64,000 nucleotides of DNA from contig NZ_CP042821.1 of NCBI RefSeq assembly GCF_008065155.1, forward strand, positions 1 to 64,000, read 5' to 3'. Positions 26,398-35,118 of the stretch are shown piece by piece. This stretch comes from Octadecabacter sp. SW4 (lineage in GTDB: Bacteria; Pseudomonadota; Alphaproteobacteria; Rhodobacterales; Rhodobacteraceae). The first letter of the stretch is position 1, and the number at the start of each line of letters is the position of its first letter. The notes below the pieces were generated by a model. It worked only from the letters and a program-made list of their open reading frames with translations, ran no database searches and had not been told where the DNA came from. The position numbers and the translations under genes were made by a program.

Positions 26398-26706
26398 ATG
26401 AATGCTAAAGGCAGGATGATGTGCCCGATCTGCGACGTGCCCTTGAGCATGGCCGACCGGCAGGGGGTGGAGATTGATTTCTGCCCGCAGTGCCGCGGGG
26501 TCTGGCTGGACCGGGGAGAACTGGACAAGATTATCGAACGCAGTGCGACCGAAATGTCGCCGCCGCGCGAGCGGGAACGCGACCGGCGCGGCCATGACGA
26601 TGATCGGGGCTACTATGGTGGTCACGGCAAACACGGCAAACACGGCAGCTACGGCAAACATGGGGGCCACCGTCGCAAGTCCTGGCTGATGGAAATCTTC
26701 GACTAG
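26398..26706 (+). CDS. TFIIB-type zinc-ribbon protein
   Basis: A small protein of 102 residues. It carries one zinc ribbon, CPICDVPLS ... CPQCRGVWLDRGELDKI (two CxxC pairs), then an acidic/basic linker and a Gly/His-rich tail (GYYGGHGKHGKHGSYGKH) that could bind metal. I chose the ATG at 26398, with GGAAAGGAG upstream. It lies between the ATPase and CDF genes. A role as a metal-binding accessory is plausible but not shown. Confidence 0.75.
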   Translation: MNAKGRMMCPICDVPLSMADRQGVEIDFCPQCRGVWLDRGELDKIIERSATEMSPPRERERDRRGHDDDRGYYGGHGKHGKHGSYGKHGGHRRKSWLMEIFD

Positions 26707-26817
26707 ACACGGTCCACGACAGTGGCACAGAGATGGGGCGTGTTCCGGAAATCGGGGCCCGCCCTCAACAACGGACATGGCCGAAGATAGGCGCAGGACA
26801 TAGCGAAGAGGTCTCCA

Positions 26818-27738
26818 ATGCCACATGATCACGGCTCCGGCCACACACATATCGACCCGGTGTCGGGTGACCGGCGCGTAGCCATCGCAATCTGGGCGAA
26901 CGGTATTCTGACCGTGGCGCAGATCGTTGGCGGGATTTTCGCCGGTTCGCTGGCGCTGATCGCCGATGCGATCCACAATTTCTCGGATATGGCCGCGTTG
27001 GTCATCGCCTTCGGTGCCCGCAAGATATCGCGCCGCCCCGCCGACGCGAAGATGACCTTCGGCTACCAGCGGATCGAGATCGTCGCCGCATTGATCAACT
27101 ACACCACGCTGATCGTGATCGGTCTCTATCTGGTCTACGAGGGCGTGATGCGGATGATCGACCCGCCCGAGGTGCTGGGCTGGTGGGTGGTGATCCTGGG
27201 CGGTGTGGCGCTGGTCGTGGATACGCTCACGGCCATGCTGACATATTCGATGCAGAAGGGCAGCGTGAACATCCGTGCGTTGTTCCTGCACAATCTCTCG
27301 GACGCGCTGTCCTCGGTCGCGGTCATCATCGGCGGCACGCTGATCCTGCTTTACGATATGCGCTGGATTGATCCGGCGATCACCATCGGCATTGCCGTCT
27401 ACATTCTCTATCTTGCCTTTACCGAGATCGGTGCCACCGTCCGCCTGCTGATGCTGGCCAGCCCGCCGGAGATCGAAAACGAGGCGCTGATTGCCGCGGT
27501 TCTGGGTGTTCAGGGCGTTGAAGACATGCACCGGGTTCATTTCTGGCAAGTCGACGAGGAACGGATTTCTCTGGACGCCCATGTCGTTGTCGCGCGCGAC
27601 CATTGGGACCGGCTGGAGGCGCTCAAGAGCGACATCAAGGGACTGCTGGCAGAGGAATTCGGCATCCAGCATTCGACCTTGGAATTCGAACATCCCGATC
27701 ACCCGCATCCGGGCGCGGCAATCTATGGCCACGACTGA
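26818..27738 (+). CDS. Cation diffusion facilitator (CDF) exporter
   Basis: A 306-residue inner-membrane proton/divalent-metal antiporter. The metal sites are visible as DAIHNFSDMAALV in the second membrane span (HxxxD) and LHNLSDALSSVAVI in the fifth (HxxxD). The C-terminal 90 residues form the cytoplasmic CDF domain (VHFWQVDEERISLDAHVVV, then EEFGIQHSTLEFEHPD). N and C termini carry His clusters. It follows the P1B ATPase and zinc-ribbon genes on the same strand, and should complement ATPase-driven export of Zn, Cd or related ions. It converges with lspA. Confidence 0.93.
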   Translation: MPHDHGSGHTHIDPVSGDRRVAIAIWANGILTVAQIVGGIFAGSLALIADAIHNFSDMAALVIAFGARKISRRPADAKMTFGYQRIEIVAALINYTTLIVIGLYLVYEGVMRMIDPPEVLGWWVVILGGVALVVDTLTAMLTYSMQKGSVNIRALFLHNLSDALSSVAVIIGGTLILLYDMRWIDPAITIGIAVYILYLAFTEIGATVRLLMLASPPEIENEALIAAVLGVQGVEDMHRVHFWQVDEERISLDAHVVVARDHWDRLEALKSDIKGLLAEEFGIQHSTLEFEHPDHPHPGAAIYGHD

Positions 27739-27744
27739 CCGCGG

Positions 27745-28230
27745 TCAGCCTTCGCGCCGGTGCGGTCTTCTTGATGCGCGATATTCGGACACAAGCAGCA
27801 GAGCGACCCCGCTGACCACCGCGACGTCCGAGAGATTAAACGCAGGCCAGTGCCAACCGCCTGCGTAGAAATCCAGAAAATCCGTCACTGCGCCGAAACG
27901 CAGGCGATCGGCCACATTCCCAAGTGCGCCACCGATTATCAGCCCACAAGAAACCGCTTCCAGCCGACTTTGCGCCCGCATAAGCAGGATTGTTAGCCAG
28001 GCAACGATGCCGAGGGCAAGCGCCGAAAGCGCCCACCACGGTACGCCGCCCAGCAGGCCGAAGGTGACGCCGTCGTTGCGCAGATAGACCAGGTTGAAGC
28101 CGGGAAACACCGGAATTCCGTCCGCCAGGATGCTTCTGTTGGCGACGACGATTGCCTTGCTGATCTGATCGGCGGCAAGGGCTACAATTACGCCGGACAG
28201 CCCCAGGGTGCGGGGTGACATCATCCGCAT
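27745..28230 (-). CDS. lspA: Lipoprotein signal peptidase (signal peptidase II)
   Basis: A 161-residue inner-membrane aspartyl protease with four hydrophobic segments. The catalytic aspartates are in GNVADRLRFGAVTDFLDF (about 107) and FNLSDVAVV (about 133). Family motif YLRNDGVTFGLL is present, with Asp-Gly in place of the common Asn-Gly. An accessory lspA next to a P1B-2 ATPase recalls the lead-resistance pbr loci, where an LspA homologue is part of the cluster. It follows the PCuAC gene on the minus strand by 73 bases. Confidence 0.92.
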   Translation of the reverse strand: MRMMSPRTLGLSGVIVALAADQISKAIVVANRSILADGIPVFPGFNLVYLRNDGVTFGLLGGVPWWALSALALGIVAWLTILLMRAQSRLEAVSCGLIIGGALGNVADRLRFGAVTDFLDFYAGGWHWPAFNLSDVAVVSGVALLLVSEYRASRRPHRREG

Positions 28231-28303
28231 CGTGGGTCAAAGCCCGCATGATGGGCTGGCGGAGGAGCGGGGCTTGCCGATGTGAGTGTCAACGAACCTG
28301 CCA

Positions 28304-28777
28304 TCATTCTTGCGGCCCGCTGGCGTCGGCGGCAAGGATCGGAACATCGATGGTTATGTCGTCGCCGTCGTAGAATTCCAGCCGTAGCGGCAGCGTTTCG
28401 CCCTCGACAAGTGGCATTTCGAGATCGATCAGCATCACATGCATGCCGCCAGGTTCAAGTTTCAGCGTTTCGCCCAATGCGCCTCTTAGCTCTGGCACGG
28501 CGCTCATCCGGGCGGTACCCGTCGTGTCGAATTCGGTCTTGTGTAATACTTCGATAGATGCGCGCTGCGTGCGCGCGCCGATCAGATCGATAGTCGCCTG
28601 CCCGGTATTGCGCAACGTGAAGTATATCGCAGCAGAGCTATTGTCGGCATCGGTTGCCTGGGTCCAGGCTCTTTCAACAACCAGATCGCCGTCGGCGGTG
28701 GTCTGCTGAGCGTTGGCAGAAAACCCCATGAACGCCAGTATGATACCGGCAGTGACCCACATAAGACCCGTTTTCAT
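28304..28777 (-). CDS. Periplasmic copper chaperone PCuAC, copy 1
   Basis: A 157-residue exported copper chaperone (DUF461). A signal peptide (WVTAGIILAFMGFSANAQQ) precedes the beta-sandwich domain. The copper ligands follow the pattern H-x(n)-M ... HxM: LHKTEFDTTGTARM and GGMHVMLIDL. These proteins hand Cu(I) to the CuA site of cytochrome oxidase and work with SCO proteins. The ATG at 28777 has GAAAGGT upstream; the open frame runs on but would pass through the promoter. It is preceded by its own MerR-type promoter. Confidence 0.92.
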   Translation of the reverse strand: MKTGLMWVTAGIILAFMGFSANAQQTTADGDLVVERAWTQATDADNSSAAIYFTLRNTGQATIDLIGARTQRASIEVLHKTEFDTTGTARMSAVPELRGALGETLKLEPGGMHVMLIDLEMPLVEGETLPLRLEFYDGDDITIDVPILAADASGPQE

Positions 28778-28841
28778 CGATCTACCTTTCATTTGTCGTA
28801 TGCGCTGTCCTGCCCAACGCCGGATTCGCAACTCTCGTGAC

Positions 28842-28872
28842 AATCTGCAACCTCCAGCAACTGTAGGTGCAA
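28842..28872 (-). promoter_or_regulatory. MerR-type promoter for PCuAC1-lspA
   Basis: Minus strand: -35 TTGCAC (28872-28867), 19-bp spacer and -10 CAGATT (28847-28842). The operator is ACCTACAGTTGCTGGAGGT (28868-28850), with ACCT/AGGT ends. It matches the boxes at 31726 and 36178. Confidence 0.75.
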
Positions 28873-28925
28873 GCGGAATCTTCGGATTATGTGGCGCTCC
28901 CCGCCGTTTTCGGATTCGCGCGCGT

Positions 28926-30065
28926 TTAACCAAGAGAAACAACGAAAACGCCCGTTCCGATAATCAGGCCGAACATGGTCAGGGCGGCAAGGCCGAGCAG
29001 CAGGCCAAGACGACTGCTTGACGCCGCTACGCGCGTTCGCTCGCCTGCGTCCAGGCCCGCGACAACTGCATCCGCATGGTCCGGCCCGGAGATCCCGTGC
29101 CCTCGGCGAAGGCGCCGGGTCTCGGTGAGATTCCAGTCATAAACGACGACGATGATTGCAATGATCGTCATCATGCTCGCGGGCACCCAAAGCACGAAAC
29201 CGCCCGTCGTTTCGTCCGTCAGCGGTGCAATGCCGAAGAGCCGCCCTTCAATGTCGTAGGCGGTGTAAAGAACCCGTGTCTTGAAGACCGTGATCGCACC
29301 GAGAAGGATATTGGCGATGATCCCGGCGAGCAGCAGCACGATGCGCAGGAAATGCGACGGATCGGTCGGCCCGTCGCGCCTGCCGAAGATCATCGCGAAA
29401 AACAGGAAACCCGCCGCCAGCATCGTCAGATGCATCGCCCAGTGGATCAGCGGATCGAGCAGCGCAACATTGTGAACCGATGGGATCTGCCAGAAATAGA
29501 GCGAAAGGATGAACAGAACGAACGCCATGAAAGGCCGGGTCAGAAAGCGATACAGGCGCGACGCCGGACCTTGGGCCATGAGCGGCGCCACCACGCGCCT
29601 GCGCAGCGCCTCGGGCAGACCGGCAAGCAGCACCGCCTGTGGACGGGCCAGAACGACCAGCATCGGACCGATCATGCGTAAAAGCAGATGCTGGGTCTGG
29701 TGTGCAAGAAACAGCCGCTCGCCCATCGGGTCGATCGGCGATTGCAACGACAGAAAGAGTGCAAGGATGCCTGCCAAGAAGAGCGTATGCCGTAGGGCGG
29801 AAACCGGCTGCTTTACCGATCTGCGCCGGACTGCGCCGCGCACATAAACCGCGAGGATCAGCAGGATCGGGCCGCTGATTTCGGGCGTCAGGCTCCAGGC
29901 CGACCAGGCCGCTTCCTCGGCCAGACCCTCGCCGCCATGTGCCAGCGCGGTGCCCGGCGCCAGTGCAACAGCAATCAGCGCAAGAGCCCATCTGCGTGTG
30001 GGTGCCGGACCACCGGAATGGGTTGAAACAGTCGCCACGTCAAACTCCGGTAGGTTAAAGCGCAT
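28926..30065 (-). CDS. CtaG-family cytochrome oxidase assembly protein, copy 1
   Basis: A 379-residue integral membrane protein of the caa3_CtaG family (PF09678). It has about eight hydrophobic segments. Conserved His positions sit in FLAHQTQHLLLRMIGPM and PSVHNVALLDPLIHWAMHL. A typical family segment, GIAPLTDETTGGFVLWVP, lies near the C terminus. It overlaps its paralogue by 11 bases. The family is linked to copper insertion or assembly of terminal oxidases; some members act in periplasmic copper handling. The N terminus is longer than in copy 2 and includes a second hydrophobic stretch (ALALIAVALAPGTALA). Confidence 0.88.
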   Translation of the reverse strand: MRFNLPEFDVATVSTHSGGPAPTRRWALALIAVALAPGTALAHGGEGLAEEAAWSAWSLTPEISGPILLILAVYVRGAVRRRSVKQPVSALRHTLFLAGILALFLSLQSPIDPMGERLFLAHQTQHLLLRMIGPMLVVLARPQAVLLAGLPEALRRRVVAPLMAQGPASRLYRFLTRPFMAFVLFILSLYFWQIPSVHNVALLDPLIHWAMHLTMLAAGFLFFAMIFGRRDGPTDPSHFLRIVLLLAGIIANILLGAITVFKTRVLYTAYDIEGRLFGIAPLTDETTGGFVLWVPASMMTIIAIIVVVYDWNLTETRRLRRGHGISGPDHADAVVAGLDAGERTRVAASSSRLGLLLGLAALTMFGLIIGTGVFVVSLG

Positions 30066-31050
30066 AGATGATCGTCGCGCCGGTGATCATCACCGTCGCA
30101 AACATCGCCGCCGAGATCAGCGCAAGCGTGCGACCCATGCGGCGATTGGGTTCGGTGGTCTTGAGGCGCTGCTCAGAGGCCGTCTCGGGAAATTCCAGCG
30201 CAGCGGCGTTCGATCCCGTCCAGTCGTTGCGGGCATTCCAACGCCGGACCTCGGCCGCGTTCCAACCGTTAAAGACCAGAATGATCGCCGCGATGATGAC
30301 AAATGAGGAGGGCACCCAGATCGTGTAGCCGCCGGTCGTTTCATCGGCCAGAGGTGTGATGCCCCAAAGCCGCCCGGCGATGTCATAGCCCGTATAAAGC
30401 ACGGTCTCCTTCATTGTCGTGAGCGAGCCAAGCAGGATGTTCGACAGGATCACCCCGACCAGCGCGAGCAGGCGCAGGCTCTGTGTCGCGCCCTCCGGAG
30501 CGTCACGCCGGTCGAGAACAACAGCAAAGAAGTTCAGTCCCGCCAGCGTCATGCCCAGGTGTGCTGCCAGTGCAAGCGGCGGCATGGCGAGGGCAGCGTT
30601 GTGCAGCGCAGGGACTTGCCAGACATAGAGTGCACCGATCAGCAATGCGAAGCTGACGTCGAGCCGTGTCACGATGCGCATCAACATGCTGAGGGCAGGG
30701 CGGCTCAAGACCTGCCGTAGCCCGCGCCGCATCCCGGGCGGGAGCCCCGCAAGCAGGACCGGCCGCGGATGGGCCAGAACGATTAACATCGGGCCGAGAA
30801 GTCGGATCAACAGGTGCTGCACCTGATGCGCCGCGAACAGGCGGGGCACGAAAGTTGCAAGAGGACCAACAAACGCAAGGACCAGCAGCGACGCTCCGGC
30901 AGCAAACAGCGTATGCCGGATGAGACCGACACGCTCGCGCACCAGCCGCGGCCGATTTGCACCGCGCATGTAGAGCCAGACCAATCCAGCGGTCAACGCA
31001 AGCACGATCGGGGACAGAGCCGGGCCGAACGGATCGAATTCCACGATCAC
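30055..31050 (-). CDS. CtaG-family cytochrome oxidase assembly protein, copy 2
   Basis: A 331-residue paralogue of the next gene downstream, sharing its blocks: FAAHQVQHLLIRLLGPML, PALHNAALAMPPLALAAHL and GITPLADETTGGYTIWVPS. Also multi-spanning, PF09678. Tandem CtaG paralogues differing in length suggest duplication and divergence, perhaps forming a heteromer. It lies 155 bases downstream of the DUF411 gene and is probably in the same transcript from the promoter at 31726. Confidence 0.88.
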   Translation of the reverse strand: MIVEFDPFGPALSPIVLALTAGLVWLYMRGANRPRLVRERVGLIRHTLFAAGASLLVLAFVGPLATFVPRLFAAHQVQHLLIRLLGPMLIVLAHPRPVLLAGLPPGMRRGLRQVLSRPALSMLMRIVTRLDVSFALLIGALYVWQVPALHNAALAMPPLALAAHLGMTLAGLNFFAVVLDRRDAPEGATQSLRLLALVGVILSNILLGSLTTMKETVLYTGYDIAGRLWGITPLADETTGGYTIWVPSSFVIIAAIILVFNGWNAAEVRRWNARNDWTGSNAAALEFPETASEQRLKTTEPNRRMGRTLALISAAMFATVMITGATIIYAL

Positions 31051-31205
31051 CGCAAAGCGTCTGGCAGCGCAATGGCCAAGGGACAGTCACCACCTAGCTT
31101 GCAAACGACCGGCACAGTCCGCCCCAGGTCGCTCACAACCGAGATCCGCTGTTCATTCCCGGCGGCCCACTCCGAATTTCTGCCATTCATCGCAAGCAAG
31201 CAGCC

Positions 31206-31661
31206 TCAGTTTCCAGGATAGGACGCAAATATTTGCTGGCTGCTGTCGAGCTCCACCAACACCACGTCGAAGGCGTCGCGCGCGGTGCCGTAATCCATAC
31301 CAGGTGACCCGGTGGGCATGCCGGGAGTGGCGATCCCCAAAGCTGCGGGGCGTTCCTCAAGCAATCGGGCAATTTCGCGGGCTGGCACGTGGCCCTCGAC
31401 AGTGTATCCCGCAACCGTCGAAGTATGGCAGGCCCAGAGATCATCGGAGAACCCTGAGGCTTCCTTGGCGGCATAAAGTTCATCGCCCGAGACGTCGCGC
31501 ACATTGACGGTGTATCCAGCCTCCTGCATGGCCGCGACCCAGCCGCCGCAGCAGCCACAGGACGCCTGCTTGAGAACGTCGATAACGGGCGATGACTGTT
31601 GCGCCATCGCCGTGGACGCCATTCCGAGAATGAATCCGCCTGTTATCAGAAGCTTTTTCAT
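31206..31661 (-). CDS. DUF411 metal-binding protein
   Basis: A 151-residue exported protein with signal peptide (LLITGGFILGMASTAMAQQ). The metal-binding motif is KQASCGCCGGWVAAM (CxCC, about residues 33-36), and WACHTSTVAGYTVEGHVPA follows. DUF411 proteins occur in copper- and silver-responsive clusters. Start: ATG at 31661 with GAGGAA upstream; an ATG six bases earlier is too close to that signal. A MerR-type promoter lies about 65 bases upstream. Confidence 0.9.
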   Translation of the reverse strand: MKKLLITGGFILGMASTAMAQQSSPVIDVLKQASCGCCGGWVAAMQEAGYTVNVRDVSGDELYAAKEASGFSDDLWACHTSTVAGYTVEGHVPAREIARLLEERPAALGIATPGMPTGSPGMDYGTARDAFDVVLVELDSSQQIFASYPGN

Positions 31662-31725
31662 GATCATTTCCTCTTGTTCCTTGTTCCAATCGAAATGTAG
31701 AATCGTGTCGACATTGTTATTTTCA

Positions 31726-31756
31726 CCTCTACGACCTCCAGCTGCTTTAGGTTCAA
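31726..31756 (-). promoter_or_regulatory. MerR-type promoter for DUF411-CtaG2-CtaG1
   Basis: Minus strand: -35 TTGAAC (31756-31751), 19-bp spacer and -10 TAGAGG (31731-31726). The operator is ACCTAAAGCAGCTGGAGGT (31752-31734), nearly the same as the box before PCuAC1. Confidence 0.75.
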
Positions 31757-31959
31757 GTGAAAACCTGCGCTGCGCCCGAATGTCGCGCTATAATACAGCA
31801 TCAGTTGACCGGACTGGCGTTTTGGGTCGTCGTTTTGCTGTCGGGCCAGACATCATCCGAACGCATCGGTCTTATCACGTCAAGACGCCTGGCCTGAGCC
31901 AGCCTTGGCGCCGATGCCCGCGCGGGGCAAAAGCACGATGAAAAGGGGCTTTCTAGAAA

Positions 31960-33369
31960 TCATATTGCTTCGCGTTCTGTCGAAGGCGTGGACCGCACGC
32001 CCGACTGTCCATCGGTGCCTATTGCCTCGGCAATCCGGCGGCGGGAGTCGATCAGCCGACGCTTCAAGTCGGTCATGGATTCAACAGTATCCAGATCGGC
32101 AAGGCGCTCGTCGCGCACCGGGTCCACCGGCCGACCGCTCACCCGGACCTCGTAGTGCAGGTTAGGCCCCGTCGCGAGCCCCGAGGCTCCGACCCGGCCG
32201 ATCATCTGGCCGGCATCGACGCTGTCGCCGATCGCCAGTCCCTGGGCGAAACCGCTCAGGTGCGTGTAGCGCGTGACCGTGTTGGCCCCGTGTGCGATTT
32301 CGACCACCCGCCCATAGCCGCCCCTCCGGCCGATGAACGCAACACGTCCGGCTGCCGTGGCGCGCACCGGAGTGCCGTAAGAGGCCGCGAAATCCATGCC
32401 CGTGTGCATCCGAAAATCGCCGTAGATCGGATGCCGACGCATTCCGAATACCGAGGTCAGCCGTGCCCCTTCAACCGGGGTCGAGAAGGTGCGAACAACT
32501 TCGCCGTCTCTGAAGATGGCCGCCGCGCCGGAGTTATCTGCGGGCCGGACAACTTCGAACAGATTGTCGGCGAGCGCGAGCGACGCATAGGTCAGTTGCG
32601 GTTCGCCTACGCGCGTACCGCTTGGCGTCAGTTGCTCGGTCCACAACAGCCGTAGCGTTTCTTCCCCTTTCAGATCGCGTCGAAAGTCGATCACGCCGCC
32701 CAGAATCCGGGACAGGTCGACGGCGAAACCGGTCGGTGCGCCGACTTGGTCAAGCGAGGCGAAAATTGATCCGTCAACAGTGACTTCGCCGGACCGTTCC
32801 GCGACACGGGTTTCGGGGTTGACCGTTTCGCTCGTCAGCCCGTCCGATTTCGAGACGCGAATCCGGACACCGTCCGACACCAAAAGTTCAACGGTTTTCA
32901 GGTTCCCGGCTGCGTCCTGCACCACTCTGATACCGTGGCCAGGACGAATCTTGCGCAGATCAAACTCACCGCCGACCGCCCCGGCGATCTCCGCCCGCGT
33001 CCCAGCCTCGATCCCGGCCTGCGACAGAAGCCTGTCCAGCGTGTCGCCGGGTGCGATTATGGCTTCCCAGACCGAGAGAACCTCGTCGTTGCGCTCCGCA
33101 AGTGAAATATCCGGGAGCACGGCTATCATGGGCCGCGCCGGCAGCCGGGGAACTCCGGTCAAGACTGGTGGTTCGTCGCCGTGCGATGCTATTCGTGGCA
33201 AGGACGTGTTCGCCGGTGGCGCCGTGGGTCTGTCGGGTGCCGATACCCAGACAACGGGTGAGCTGCCGGGCGCGGGCGCGCTCGGGAATACCACCGTCGC
33301 CGCCAGCCAGGCTGCGCCCGTCGCGGCGGAAGCCGCGGTCGCGATCGTCAGGAAGCCTCTGGTCTTCAT
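31960..33369 (-). CDS. M23-family peptidoglycan endopeptidase
   Basis: A 469-residue exported metallopeptidase. An N-terminal hydrophobic segment anchors or exports it. A LysM/OapA-like part follows (APGDTLDRLLSQAGIEAG, about residues 107-125). The C-terminal LytM/M23 domain carries the zinc ligands: RMHTGMDFAASYGTPV (H, D) and GPNLHYEVRVSGRPVDP (HxE-type site near residue 407). It overlaps the SCO gene by ATGA. A cell-wall hydrolase in a metal operon is unusual and may remodel peptidoglycan for envelope repair or assembly. Confidence 0.9.
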   Translation of the reverse strand: MKTRGFLTIATAASAATGAAWLAATVVFPSAPAPGSSPVVWVSAPDRPTAPPANTSLPRIASHGDEPPVLTGVPRLPARPMIAVLPDISLAERNDEVLSVWEAIIAPGDTLDRLLSQAGIEAGTRAEIAGAVGGEFDLRKIRPGHGIRVVQDAAGNLKTVELLVSDGVRIRVSKSDGLTSETVNPETRVAERSGEVTVDGSIFASLDQVGAPTGFAVDLSRILGGVIDFRRDLKGEETLRLLWTEQLTPSGTRVGEPQLTYASLALADNLFEVVRPADNSGAAAIFRDGEVVRTFSTPVEGARLTSVFGMRRHPIYGDFRMHTGMDFAASYGTPVRATAAGRVAFIGRRGGYGRVVEIAHGANTVTRYTHLSGFAQGLAIGDSVDAGQMIGRVGASGLATGPNLHYEVRVSGRPVDPVRDERLADLDTVESMTDLKRRLIDSRRRIAEAIGTDGQSGVRSTPSTEREAI

Positions 33370-33983
33370 GTTGCTCCTTCTCCGTCGGCGCCCATCGCGC
33401 GCCGGATCTTGGGCACTGCGAATTCACGCGGTTCGTGATAATCGATCGTCGTGACAAAGCGACCCTCGGCATCAAACAGAAAAACGCTCGCCGTATGGTT
33501 TATCGTATAGCCGTCACTGGTCGGTACTTTCTCGAACGATGCGCGAAACCCGGCAACGGCCCTCTCAATCTCGAGCAATGGCCCGGCCCAGCCGCGGATC
33601 GCCTCATGGAAATAGCCGACATATTCGGCCATCGCCGCGACCGTGTCCCGCTCTGGATCCACGGTTATGAACACGGTGTTTAGACGCCCTGCGTCAGCGC
33701 CCAATTCATCGAGCCACCCCGATATGTCTGCAAGCGTCGTCGGACAGACATCCGGACAGTAGGTGAAGCCAAAAAACACCAGGCTCGGTTGCCCGAGCAG
33801 GGATTGAGGGCCAACATCGTTGCCCTCATGATCGGTCAGGGCAAAGTCCATATTCGAAAGAGCAAGGGGCCGCGCACCGCGAGCAGTATCAGCCCCTGGC
33901 CCGTCGACCTGCCACCAGCCCAGAACCAGCGTGAATGCCACTGCACCGACAACGGCCGCCGCGAGAATTGTCAGACGCCGCAC
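33366..33983 (-). CDS. SCO-family copper/redox protein, copy 1
   Basis: A 205-residue membrane-anchored thioredoxin-fold protein. After one N-terminal span (LTILAAAVVGAVAFTLVLG), the SCO motif appears as FTYCPDVCPTT (CxxxC), with the third ligand His in TINHTASVFLFD. SCO proteins deliver copper to, or reduce, the CuA site. I chose the GTG at 33983, which has GGAGG 9 bases upstream and starts just after the stop of PCuAC2. The ATG at 34019 would force a 32-base overlap. PCuAC-SCO pairing is a known functional combination. Confidence 0.92.
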   Translation of the reverse strand: MRRLTILAAAVVGAVAFTLVLGWWQVDGPGADTARGARPLALSNMDFALTDHEGNDVGPQSLLGQPSLVFFGFTYCPDVCPTTLADISGWLDELGADAGRLNTVFITVDPERDTVAAMAEYVGYFHEAIRGWAGPLLEIERAVAGFRASFEKVPTSDGYTINHTASVFLFDAEGRFVTTIDYHEPREFAVPKIRRAMGADGEGAT

Positions 33984-33987
33984 GTAT

Positions 33988-34446
33988 TCATTCCTCCGGC
34001 CCGCGCGCACCCACGCCAAGCACCGGCACGGTCACTGCAACTTCACTGCCATCCCCGAATATGAGGATTAGAGAATAGCTCTCCGCTTCGATCAATGGGC
34101 GGTTCAGCTTCATCAGCATGGCATGCAGGCTGCCGGGTTCCAGCGCGACCGTGCCTGCGGGTGCGATCTCGATATCGCCCGCAGGGGCCATGCTGCTGAC
34201 ACCACTGTCGTCGGTCGCGGTGCGGTGCACCTGCGGCATCGCCGCGACTTCAGTCCTGAGACCGGTCAGAGTCATCGCCGAGTCACCGGTATTGCGGATC
34301 GTCATATAGGCGACGCCGGGCCGCGACGTGCCGATCGAGGCGCGCGACCAAGGGTCGCCTACGACAATGTCCTCCGGTCCGGCAGAAGCAAGGCCGGCCA
34401 TCGCAGTCAGAGTCGCCATTACAATTATCTGAAACATGGATTTCAT
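33988..34446 (-). CDS. Periplasmic copper chaperone PCuAC, copy 2
   Basis: A 152-residue exported protein with signal peptide (FQIIVMATLTAMAGLASAG). The DUF461 copper ligands are PQVHRTATDDSGVSSM and GSLHAMLMKL. It is a diverged paralogue of the PCuAC at 28.3 kb. GAGGAAG precedes the ATG. It lies between the thiol oxidase and SCO1 genes in the large minus-strand operon. Confidence 0.92.
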   Translation of the reverse strand: MKSMFQIIVMATLTAMAGLASAGPEDIVVGDPWSRASIGTSRPGVAYMTIRNTGDSAMTLTGLRTEVAAMPQVHRTATDDSGVSSMAPAGDIEIAPAGTVALEPGSLHAMLMKLNRPLIEAESYSLILIFGDGSEVAVTVPVLGVGARGPEE

Positions 34447-34458
34447 GGATTTGCTTCC

Positions 34459-35118
34459 TCAGTTTTCTTCAGCCCGTTCGACCTCTGACTTGACCAGTGA
34501 GCGCAGTGTCACTTCACCAAAGGGTTCAAGCGGCTTCCCGTTGACAAAGAAAGTCGGCGTCTGACGGATACCGATAGTCTCAACGTCCGCTCGATCCTGG
34601 TTCATAATTGCCACGATGTCAGGCATCTTCATCTGTGACTCAGCCGCTGTGATATCCAATCCGGCAGCGCCGGCGATGCTCATGACCGCGCCTGGAACCG
34701 AAGGCCCACGTCTCGCCCAACTGGTTTGGTTGGTCATCAGGGCATCCATAACGGGAAGATATATCCCCTGCATACGCGCGGCTTCGAGTGCGAGGATTGC
34801 GGCCTCGGAACTCTCGCCATGGAAAGGCGTATAGCGGATTACAACCCGAACGTCCTCGGGATACTGCGCTAGGATGTCCTTGACGATCGGATGAAAGGCG
34901 CGACAAGCCTCGCATGCCGGATCAAAGAATTCGACAATAGTGACGGCGGCATCTTCCGGCCCCAAGACAGGCGAGTAGGCACGGATCAGGCGGTCGGCTT
35001 GGGCGATGGCGGTTGGCCCGTCGCCGACTGGCGCGGGCCGGGTGGCATACCATGCACCGACCGCGAAGGCCGCGACAGCAAGGGCGAGGGTCGCGATCAA
35101 AAGCGGTTTTTTGTTCAT
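34459..35118 (-). CDS. DsbA/thioredoxin-like periplasmic thiol oxidase
   Basis: A 219-residue membrane-anchored or exported protein (hydrophobic LLIATLALAVAAFAVGAWYA). The thioredoxin fold has the active site FFDPACEACRAFHP (CEAC) and the cis-proline loop RQTPTFFVNGKPL. It resembles the DsbA/DsbG-like com1 group. The ATG at 35118 overlaps the dsbB stop by ATGA; the frame extends upstream but without support. With DsbB next door it should form a thiol-oxidation pair, probably serving SCO, PCuAC and DUF411 cysteines. Confidence 0.9.
   Translation of the reverse strand: MNKKPLLIATLALAVAAFAVGAWYATRPAPVGDGPTAIAQADRLIRAYSPVLGPEDAAVTIVEFFDPACEACRAFHPIVKDILAQYPEDVRVVIRYTPFHGESSEAAILALEAARMQGIYLPVMDALMTNQTSWARRGPSVPGAVMSIAGAAGLDITAAESQMKMPDIVAIMNQDRADVETIGIRQTPTFFVNGKPLEPFGEVTLRSLVKSEVERAEEN

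Noticed and set aside
25290..26528. 412-residue open frame on the minus strand
   Set aside because: Antisense shadow of the P-type ATPase gene.
26185..27732. 515-residue open frame on the minus strand
   Set aside because: It runs antisense to the CDF and zinc-ribbon genes, is rich in His, Arg and Asp from GC-rich antisense codons, and has no recognisable domain. The plus-strand genes have clear motifs.
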